From positions 38,879-102,878 of the forward strand of contig CAJKAR010000011.1 in assembly GCA_905197955.1 (NCBI GenBank): a stretch of DNA of 64,000 nt, in the 5' to 3' direction. A program made the translations under genes and the position numbers. Below are positions 18,742-24,863 of this stretch, piece by piece. The stretch comes from an uncultured Lentisphaeria bacterium. Its GTDB lineage: Bacteria > Verrucomicrobiota > Lentisphaeria > Victivallales > UBA1829. How positions within the stretch are numbered: position 1 is the stretch's first letter; every line of letters starts with the position of its first letter. Below the pieces are notes generated by a model that was not told where the DNA came from, did no database searches, and worked only from the letters and a program-made list of their open reading frames with translations.

Positions 18742-18996
18742 TCAGTTGGAAAGATCGAGCCCGCCCTTGTCGAGTTCCTGCAATGTTTCCACGGAGCTCT
18801 TGTCCACAGCGGAATCGACGTCTTTGGTTGTTCCGAGAGTTTTAGTCACTCCGCCGATTTTTTCGCGGATCGTATCGCTGAACATTCCCATGATTGCGAG
18901 TGCGGCGAGCGCCACGATCACAATAATGATGATATATTCCACGATTGCCTGGCCTTTGCAGTTTTTCTTCATTTTTCTGATTTTTGCCATGTCCAT
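18742..18996 (-). CDS. Flp-type pilin or pilin-like protein
   Basis: An 84-residue protein with KKNCKGQAIVEYIIIIVIVALAALAIMGMF: the class IVb (Flp) processing site, Gly followed by x-x-x-x-Glu-Tyr, leading into a single helix. The remaining 45 residues are soluble and end in Asn. The ATG at 18996 is preceded by AGGAGG at 6 bases and is preferred to an upstream ATG at 19020. It is a good candidate for the major pilin subunit of the Tad group, although the mature chain is longer than classical Flp. Confidence 0.8.
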   Translation of the reverse strand: MDMAKIRKMKKNCKGQAIVEYIIIIVIVALAALAIMGMFSDTIREKIGGVTKTLGTTKDVDSAVDKSSVETLQELDKGGLDLSN

Positions 18997-19012
18997 GATT
19001 CGCCTCCTTACG

Positions 19013-19180
19013 TTATTCAAGCCATGGTTCCCAGCCGACGAGTGCGGTAATCCGCCATCCGTACTCGGTGAAGACTGCCAGAAGCAGAAGCATTGTGATT
19101 GCCACCAATGTAAACATCACAAGCAGAGCGGCGTATTCCGCCAGCACCTGCCCGCGTTCTCTGCCGCTTTCCGTTCTCAT
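19013..19180 (-). CDS. Very small Flp-like pilin (55 aa)
   Basis: A 55-residue frame that starts MRTESGRERGQVLAEYAALLVM and continues as one hydrophobic helix before ending in GWEPWLE. GQVLAEY parallels GQAIVEY of the next gene and fits the Flp Gly-x4-Glu-Tyr processing rule. The length is typical of Flp pilins. It is the first gene after the promoter at 19213, although its ribosome site (GGTGA) is weak. It is easily missed because of its size. Confidence 0.7.
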   Translation of the reverse strand: MRTESGRERGQVLAEYAALLVMFTLVAITMLLLLAVFTEYGWRITALVGWEPWLE

Positions 19181-19212
19181 TTTTTCACCGCGTTTTTTTA
19201 GTTTCTGTGATA

Positions 19213-19241
19213 ATTATAGCATGGGAATCCGGGGAACGCAA
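19213..19241 (-). promoter_or_regulatory. Sigma-70 promoter of the Tad/Flp operon
   Basis: On the minus strand TTGCGT, 17 bases, TATAAT, with TGC immediately before the -10 box (extended -10). It drives the four pilus genes from 19180 down to 16306. Confidence 0.7.
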
Positions 19242-19299
19242 GAGTCTGTTCAAAAAATCTTTGAACCTTGACAAAATGTAATCTTCCGGCAATCCCGAA

Positions 19300-20802
19300 T
19301 CAAACCCGGGATTTGAGTTTTGCTTTGACGGTGCGCCGATCGAGTCCGGTGCGTTCGGCGGTCCGCACATAGCTTTTCTCCTGCAAATAGACGGCTTTCA
19401 GATATTTTACGAGAAGTTCTTCCGCCGTCAGTCCGCAGTTTCCCAGAATGGATTCCAGCATTTCCCCGTTTCCGGGCGGTTCGGCAGGCTGGTACGAGCC
19501 GCGGATAATCAGGTTCCGGACGCACTGTTCCAGCTCGCGCACATTGCCCGGCCAGGGATAATTTTCTCCGAGATGCCCGCAAATCCATTGGACCGCTTCC
19601 GGAGTGAAAAGTTCCGCCTCTTCCGCTCCCAGAATGCGTTCGGAGAGGATGCGGACAAAGTGTTCGAGTTCCGCGCTCTCTCCGCGGATGAGTTTCCGGA
19701 GGGGAACGGTTGTCACGGTATCGGCGCAGAGACGGTAGTAGAGATCGCCGCGGAAGGAGCCGTCGGCGCATGCCTTGTGCAGATCGCGGTTCGTGGCGGC
19801 AATGATTTTCCCTTCAAACGAATGTTCCGCATTGTCGCCGAGCCGCTGGAAGCGACGGCTCTGGAGCACGCGCAGCAGTTTGACCTGGGTTTCCGCATTG
19901 ATCTCCCCGATCTCATCCAGGAAAACGCTTCCGCAGAACGGGCACTCCTCCAGATATCCGATCCGGTCCGAAAGCGCCCCTGTGTACGCTCCTTTCCGGT
20001 GCCCGAACAGCTCCGATTCGAGCATCGTCTGCGGCATCGCCGAAAGCTGGACCGGTTTGAAACACGATGGATAGGCAATTTCGAACCGGCAGTTTTCCGC
20101 ATGGAACGGAATGTATCCGGAAAGGGCGATTGCCCGTGCCACCAGCTCTTTTCCGGTTCCGGACTCCCCTGTGATAAGGGTTGTGATGGAGTTCATGTGC
20201 TTGTACAGAACCCGATGATAGCGGCGGATGTCGCTGGAGAAAATCGACTGCCAGATCGCGGCGCGCAGCGCTCCCGCCTCCAGCGTGCTGCCGACGATGA
20301 AATCAAAAATATGATAAAACGCTCTGTGAATCTGAAAATACATGGCAAAGGTTTTTTCCGGCGAATAGATGCTCGGAAGCGTACGTTCCGGACGCCGCAG
20401 GAAATAGTTGTAATCCTCCAGAAATTTCCGATAGACCGGATAACTGGTTTCCTCCGGATTCGCGAGCATCCGTTCCGACATTGCGGACCGGTATTTTTCA
20501 AAAAGATGATACAGCACCACCGGCTCATACAGATCCCGTTCCTCCTCCGTGGGAGGGACGGTTGCGGAATCGAGTCGTTTTCGCAGTTTGCAGGCGGTCT
20601 GTTCGCTGATTTCCTTGATCCGGTCCACATTGCTCCGTGTCGAAGCGTTTCCGGAATGCATGTTCCAGACCTCGCCGCAGGAACGGCAGCCGGAGCCGAG
20701 AATCCGTCTTTCCAGCTCCAGACGCTCCGGCGTGAAGGGATTCGTGAAATTCAGATTCCCGATCGCTTCCAGCAGAGGTCTTTCCGATTCGGTGATCCAC
20801 AT
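19300..20802 (-). CDS. Sigma-54-dependent transcriptional activator (bacterial enhancer-binding protein)
   Basis: A 500-residue AAA+ activator. The N-terminal 200 residues are helical, with a CRSC motif (Cys39/Cys42), and are not a receiver, GAF or PAS domain that I can recognise. The AAA+ core has Walker A GESGTGKE, the sigma-54 contact loop GAYTGA, Walker B VFLDEIGE and the arginine-finger region. An unusual ECPFCG (Cys287/Cys290) sits just before Walker B, where most relatives have GGT; a related CP-x-x-G form occurs in some PVC-group members. A Fis-type HTH (TAERTGLDRRTVKAKL) ends it. The ATG at 20802 follows AGGAGA. It lies between two -24/-12 promoters and is their likely activator. Confidence 0.9.
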   Translation of the reverse strand: MWITESERPLLEAIGNLNFTNPFTPERLELERRILGSGCRSCGEVWNMHSGNASTRSNVDRIKEISEQTACKLRKRLDSATVPPTEEERDLYEPVVLYHLFEKYRSAMSERMLANPEETSYPVYRKFLEDYNYFLRRPERTLPSIYSPEKTFAMYFQIHRAFYHIFDFIVGSTLEAGALRAAIWQSIFSSDIRRYHRVLYKHMNSITTLITGESGTGKELVARAIALSGYIPFHAENCRFEIAYPSCFKPVQLSAMPQTMLESELFGHRKGAYTGALSDRIGYLEECPFCGSVFLDEIGEINAETQVKLLRVLQSRRFQRLGDNAEHSFEGKIIAATNRDLHKACADGSFRGDLYYRLCADTVTTVPLRKLIRGESAELEHFVRILSERILGAEEAELFTPEAVQWICGHLGENYPWPGNVRELEQCVRNLIIRGSYQPAEPPGNGEMLESILGNCGLTAEELLVKYLKAVYLQEKSYVRTAERTGLDRRTVKAKLKSRV

Positions 20803-20839
20803 GGCGCATCTCCTGTTGTTCCGGAAACAAGGATACCAT

Positions 20840-20880
20840 AAATACATAAAATGTCAAGAGAATGTTCATTTTATGTACAT
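20840..20880. promoter_or_regulatory. Candidate activator site: ATGTACAT-like motifs in 11-bp phase
   Basis: AAATACAT (20840), ATGTCAAG (20851), ATGTTCAT (20862) and ATGTACAT (20873) follow each other at exactly 11-base steps. In addition ACATAAAATG (20844-20853) and CATTTTATGT (20867-20876) are a perfect 10-bp inverted repeat. The block is 43 bases upstream of the -24 element at 20923 and close to the activator gene start, so it may also serve autoregulation. Confidence 0.55.
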
Positions 20881-20922
20881 CCTTTTTTCCCTGTTTTTTT
20901 GGAGTTATGCTCATCCGGCAAG

Positions 20923-20939
20923 TTGGCATGGGGATTGCT
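20923..20939 (+). promoter_or_regulatory. Sigma-54 (-24/-12) promoter of the VIT-VWA gene
   Basis: TTGGCATG, four bases, TTGCT: one base from the consensus, with GG and GC 12 bases apart. Predicted transcription start is near 20950, about 73 bases before the start codon at 21023. Confidence 0.78.
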
Positions 20940-21022
20940 GTTTCTCCTGATGCGGAACGCGGAAGGCGCTCCGGAAACAGAAGAATGAATTTTGCAACGT
21001 CAACAATCGAAGGGAGATGAAC

Positions 21023-23056
21023 ATGAAAACAACATTGTCAACATTTTATACGGGTGCGCTTTCCGCACTGACGGTTCTGATGACGCTGACGGCATCGGCG
21101 GCGGGAACTTTGACTCCAGTGGAATCGGGATGCAAGCCGGCGGAGATTCTCAGTCATGACGTGAAGGTCGTCATCAACAACGGATTCGCGAAAACGGAGG
21201 TAGTTCAGCAGTTCCGCAATGGAAACGACCGGACCGTGGAGGCGGTTTACTCATTTCCGCTGCCGAAATCCGCGACTCTTTCGGAAGTAACGGTTCAGAT
21301 CGGAGAAAAAACGATCACCGGCGAAGTCGTCGATAAGAAGACCGCCGAACGGATTTACGGCGAAGAGAAGAAAAAAGGCAGTCAGGCCGCACTCGCCACA
21401 AAAGAGGGATATCAGGATTTCCAGTTCCAGATAGCGAATCTGGCGCCATCGGCTCAGGCCACGGTCCGTTTTGTTTACTACCAGCCTCTTCCGGTCGATA
21501 CCGGGGTGGTCCGCTACGTCTATCCGCTGGAGGAAGGGGGGACGAAGGACTGCGCGGCGGAGGCGTTCTGGACTCGCAACTCGAAAACGGTCGGAAAGAC
21601 GACTCTGCGCATGATTGTCCGTTCGGCATGGCCGCTTGAGGCGGTCCGCGCACCCGGAGGGACGGTTGTCGAGCAGAAACTCGAACTGAAAAAAGGAATC
21701 GCCGATCTCTCTTACGAACTGGAAAGCGGACTGGAACGCGATTTTGTCTTCTACTATCAGCTTGCATCCGGTCTGCCCGGAAGACTGGAGGTTATCCCGT
21801 ATAAGAAAGCCGGAGCAAAAGAGGGTACGTTCCTGATGGTGCTGACTCCCGGAATCGATCTGAAACCGATTAGGTCCGGAGCGGATTACACCTTTGTGCT
21901 CGATCAGTCCGGAAGCATGTCCGGCAGCAAGTTCAGGACTCTTTGCGAAGGAGTGGTCAAAACGCTTGAAAAGATGCATCCGGAGGATCGTTTCCGCATC
22001 ATCACCTTTGAGTCTTCCGCTTCGGATTTCACTCGCGGCTGGGTTGCGGCAACGCCTGAAAATATCCGGAAGTGGGGGCGGAAATTGTCTTCTCGGACTC
22101 CTTGCGGAGGGACAAATCTGTATGCGGCCATGAAAATGGCGCTCGGAAAACTGGATGCGGACCGGGTCACGAGCATTGTTCTTGTCACGGATGGTGTAAC
22201 CAATACCGGAGTGGTCTCTCCGCAGGCGTTCCACAAGCTGATGAAATCCGCAGATGTACGTGTCTTCGGATTTCTGATGGGCAACAGCGCAAACTGGCCG
22301 CTGATGCGGACGATCTGCAACGCTTCGGGCGGATTTTACGAGGGGGTCTCCAACAACGACGATATTTTCGGCAAACTCCTGCTTGCCAAAAGCAAGATCG
22401 CATTTGAAAGTCTTCATGATGCTGAGGTGAAAATCTCAGGAGTATCCACGTTTGATCTGACGGGAGAATCGCTGAAAAAGCTCTATCGCGGCCAGCAGCT
22501 TTTGATTTTCGGCAGATACCGGAAAGGCGGAGAGGCGGATGTCTCTCTGAAGGTACGGCTCAGCGGACGCGAACAGACCTACAAATGCCGGGTAAATTTT
22601 CCCGAAAGTGATCTTGACACACCCGAACTGGAACGTCTCTGGGCGATGAGCCGGATCGAAATGTTCGAAGACATGGTGAATGCGGGGCTGACTCCGAAAG
22701 GCGAGGCGGCTTCCGTGATCCGCGATCTCGGACTCCAATATCAGCTTGTCACCGATGAAACCTCCATGCTGGTGCTTTCCGACGAGGCGTTTGAATCGTA
22801 TCACATCGAACGCCGCAATCGGAGCCGTATCGCGGAAGAACATGCCGCTCAGAGTCGTCGTCAGAGCGCCCCCGTCCGGAACTATCGAGCCGATCTCCCG
22901 CGCAGCGGCGAGACGGATAACAGCATGTTCCACGGAAACGCCCCGCGTCTCGGCGGCGGAGCCGTAAGTCCCTTCCTGATCCTGATCGCAATGATGCTTG
23001 TGATGACGGCCGCAGGTACAGTCGGCGGAATGCGGAGAACCGAAAACGAAAAATAA
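21023..23056 (+). CDS. VIT and VWA domain surface protein with C-terminal GlyGly-type sorting tail
   Basis: A 677-residue exported protein with a signal peptide (cut near ASA-AG). A vault/inter-alpha-trypsin (VIT) domain fills about residues 25-150 (VVQQFRNGNDRTVEAVYSFP). A von Willebrand A domain follows, with its metal-site motif DQSGSMS at Asp294 and a TDGVTNTG segment. The C-terminus has Gly644-Gly646, then one hydrophobic helix and Arg-Arg, the layout of GlyGly-CTERM substrates of rhombosortase. The ATG at 21023 has AGGGAG at 6 bases, so it is preferred to the ATG at 21017. The following gene encodes a rhombosortase-like protease, which supports the tail reading. A sigma-54 promoter precedes it. 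Confidence 0.88.
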   Translation: MKTTLSTFYTGALSALTVLMTLTASAAGTLTPVESGCKPAEILSHDVKVVINNGFAKTEVVQQFRNGNDRTVEAVYSFPLPKSATLSEVTVQIGEKTITGEVVDKKTAERIYGEEKKKGSQAALATKEGYQDFQFQIANLAPSAQATVRFVYYQPLPVDTGVVRYVYPLEEGGTKDCAAEAFWTRNSKTVGKTTLRMIVRSAWPLEAVRAPGGTVVEQKLELKKGIADLSYELESGLERDFVFYYQLASGLPGRLEVIPYKKAGAKEGTFLMVLTPGIDLKPIRSGADYTFVLDQSGSMSGSKFRTLCEGVVKTLEKMHPEDRFRIITFESSASDFTRGWVAATPENIRKWGRKLSSRTPCGGTNLYAAMKMALGKLDADRVTSIVLVTDGVTNTGVVSPQAFHKLMKSADVRVFGFLMGNSANWPLMRTICNASGGFYEGVSNNDDIFGKLLLAKSKIAFESLHDAEVKISGVSTFDLTGESLKKLYRGQQLLIFGRYRKGGEADVSLKVRLSGREQTYKCRVNFPESDLDTPELERLWAMSRIEMFEDMVNAGLTPKGEAASVIRDLGLQYQLVTDETSMLVLSDEAFESYHIERRNRSRIAEEHAAQSRRQSAPVRNYRADLPRSGETDNSMFHGNAPRLGGGAVSPFLILIAMMLVMTAAGTVGGMRRTENEK

Positions 23057-23086
23057 GCAACGGAAAAGGGCTCTGTTTTTCTGCCG

Positions 23087-23115
23087 CTCCGTCGCGGGGG
23101 GACGGAGTCCTTTTC
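23087..23115 (+). terminator. Hairpin between VIT-VWA and rhombosortase genes
   Basis: CTCCGTC (23087-23093) pairs with GACGGAG (23101-23107), followed by TCCTTTTC. The tail is only partly T-rich, so this may reduce rather than stop expression of the second gene. Confidence 0.4.
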
Positions 23116-23141
23116 TGAGCGATGTGTGGAGAAAGGATTGT

Positions 23142-23774
23142 ATGAGAGAGGAAAAGATTCTTCAGATTCCGCTGCAGCTTCTGGCGCTTTCCGGAGTGAC
23201 ATTGATTCCATTGATTTTCCCGGAAATAGCGCCCATGCTGGAACTCCGGATGGAGTCTCCGGCGGAGTGGAGTTTGCTGTATCGGTGTTTTACGGCGCAT
23301 TTTGTCCATTTTACTCCGGCTCACTTTTTTTATGATGCGGTGGTTTTTCTGCTTCTAGGCTGGCAAGTCTGCCGGGAGGAGAAACGGGAATTCCTGCCCC
23401 TGATTCTGTTTTCCTCTTTTGTAATTTCTCTTTGTGTATGGATCGGCTGCCGGGAGCTGTACTGTTACCGGGGGCTTTCGGGAATCGACTGCGCATTGTT
23501 CGGATGGGTTGCCATGCGGCATCTTCCGCGGAAGAGAGGGATTGTGCTGGTGCTTCTGGCGGGATTCTGCCTGAAAACGGTCTGGGAGTGCGCGACGGGA
23601 ATGGCGCTGTTTGCAGGTGACGATGGATTCGAAGCGGTTCCGGAAGCACATCTGGCCGGATGTCTCTGCGGAATGCTTCTGAGCGGAAAAGCGGGGATCG
23701 GAGGGATCAGAAGGTGTTCCGATTCCGTCGGATTCCGCTCCCGTTTTCGGCGAATTGCGGGAGAAAGCTCTTGA
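23142..23774 (+). CDS. Rhombosortase-like intramembrane serine protease
   Basis: A 210-residue, mostly hydrophobic protein with about six membrane helices. YRGLSGIDC carries the rhomboid nucleophile Ser113 and EAHLAGCLCG the catalytic His170. The small size and these two motifs match rhombosortase more than housekeeping GlpG. The second-helix His position appears as THFVHFTPAH-like text (TAHFVHFTPAH). The ATG at 23142 has GAAAGGA upstream. Rhombosortases cut GlyGly-CTERM tails; the gene just upstream encodes a protein with such a tail, so a dedicated enzyme-substrate pair is likely. A general rhomboid with another substrate cannot be excluded. Confidence 0.78.
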   Translation: MREEKILQIPLQLLALSGVTLIPLIFPEIAPMLELRMESPAEWSLLYRCFTAHFVHFTPAHFFYDAVVFLLLGWQVCREEKREFLPLILFSSFVISLCVWIGCRELYCYRGLSGIDCALFGWVAMRHLPRKRGIVLVLLAGFCLKTVWECATGMALFAGDDGFEAVPEAHLAGCLCGMLLSGKAGIGGIRRCSDSVGFRSRFRRIAGESS

Positions 23775-23805
23775 GCAGGAAGAGTCCACCGGCGTTTTTC
23801 ATTGA

Positions 23806-23833
23806 TTGTAAAGCGTGAAATTTGTGCTATATT
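23806..23833 (+). promoter_or_regulatory. Promoter of hisG
   Basis: TTGTAA, a 16-base spacer and TATATT, with TGC just before the -10 box (extended -10). Confidence 0.55.
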
Positions 23834-23873
23834 ATCAACTCATCTGTAAATAACCTAGTTTTGGAGAATCATC

Positions 23874-24749
23874 ATGGCTGACAAATTGATGCTCGGACTG
23901 CCGAAGGGAAGTCTCGAACAGGCGACAACCGATATGTTCGCGAAAGCCGGATATAAGATCGAAATCAGTTCCCGTTCTTATTTTCCGACGATCGACGACA
24001 AGGAAATTGAATGCATGCTCATCCGTGCCCAGGAGATGTCCCGCTATGTGGAGGAGGGAATCCTCGACTGCGGACTGACCGGCTATGACTGGATCCGCGA
24101 AAACGGTTCCGATGTGGTTGAGGTCGCGGAACTGGTCTACGGCAAAGTCGGACGCAATCCGCTGCGCTGGGTGCTCGCAGTTCCCGAAGATTCCAATATT
24201 CACAGCGTCAAGGATCTGGAAGGCAAGCGCATCTCCACGGAAGCCGTCGGAATGACCAAGCGCTATCTTGCGGAAAACAAAGTGAATGCCAATGTCGAAT
24301 TCTCCTGGGGAGCAACGGAAGTCAAGCCGCCGCGCCTCGCGGATGCGATTGTGGAAATCACCGAAACCGGTTCCTCCCTCCGCGCCAACAAACTCAAAAT
24401 CATCGACACTCTCTGCACGAGCACGACTCGTTTCATTGCCAACAAAAAAGCGATGGAATGTCCGTTCAAGAAAAGAAAAATTGAACGCATTGCCATGCTT
24501 CTGAAGGCGGTGCTTCTGGCGGAAGGCAAAGTCGGACTTCTGCTGAACATCCGCAAAGCCGATCTTCCGGGTGTGCTTTCGAAGCTGCCCGCGCTCAAAC
24601 GGCCGACCGTTTCTGAACTGACCGATTCCGAATGGGTTGCTCTGAACACGATCGTAGAGGAACACATTGTCCGGGATCTGATTCCGGAACTGAAGGAACT
24701 CGGTGCCAGCGGCATCGTGGAATATCCGCTCAACAAACTGGTTGAGTAA
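23874..24749 (+). CDS. hisG: ATP phosphoribosyltransferase, long form
   Basis: HisG catalyses the first step of histidine synthesis, joining ATP and PRPP. At 291 residues this is the long form, with the C-terminal ACT-like regulatory domain (about 215-291) that gives histidine feedback inhibition and does not need HisZ. The start MADKLMLGLPKGSLEQAT and the segments DCGLTGYDWI and ETGSSLRANKLKIID are family hallmarks. GGAG lies 8 bases before the ATG. The gene stands alone with its own promoter and terminator; no other his gene is in the window. Confidence 0.96.
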   Translation: MADKLMLGLPKGSLEQATTDMFAKAGYKIEISSRSYFPTIDDKEIECMLIRAQEMSRYVEEGILDCGLTGYDWIRENGSDVVEVAELVYGKVGRNPLRWVLAVPEDSNIHSVKDLEGKRISTEAVGMTKRYLAENKVNANVEFSWGATEVKPPRLADAIVEITETGSSLRANKLKIIDTLCTSTTRFIANKKAMECPFKKRKIERIAMLLKAVLLAEGKVGLLLNIRKADLPGVLSKLPALKRPTVSELTDSEWVALNTIVEEHIVRDLIPELKELGASGIVEYPLNKLVE

Positions 24750-24756
24750 GAATTTG

Positions 24757-24788
24757 AAAAGGACGGAATTTTTTCCGTCCTTTTTTTT
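24757..24788 (+). terminator. Intrinsic terminator of hisG
   Basis: AAAAGGACGGAA (24757-24768) and TTCCGTCCTTTT (24773-24784) form a 12-bp stem with a 4-T loop and run into more T. Confidence 0.9.
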
Positions 24789-24863
24789 GCCTTTTTCTGA
24801 AAACCGCTGTCTAATGCCTTGAGTTGTGAAAACGGCATACAGAAACAGAAAAGGAAATTCCGT

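Noticed and set aside
19284..19294. A single TTCCGGCAATC identical to the repeat unit before the Cys-rich gene
   Set aside because: It occurs once, not as a tandem pair, and overlaps no promoter element, so chance is the simpler reading.
19284..19330. A possible tRNA-like T-arm (CCCGGGTTTGATTCGGG)
   Set aside because: It overlaps the coding end of the sigma-54 activator, lacks the TTC and no acceptor, D or anticodon arms can be drawn around it.
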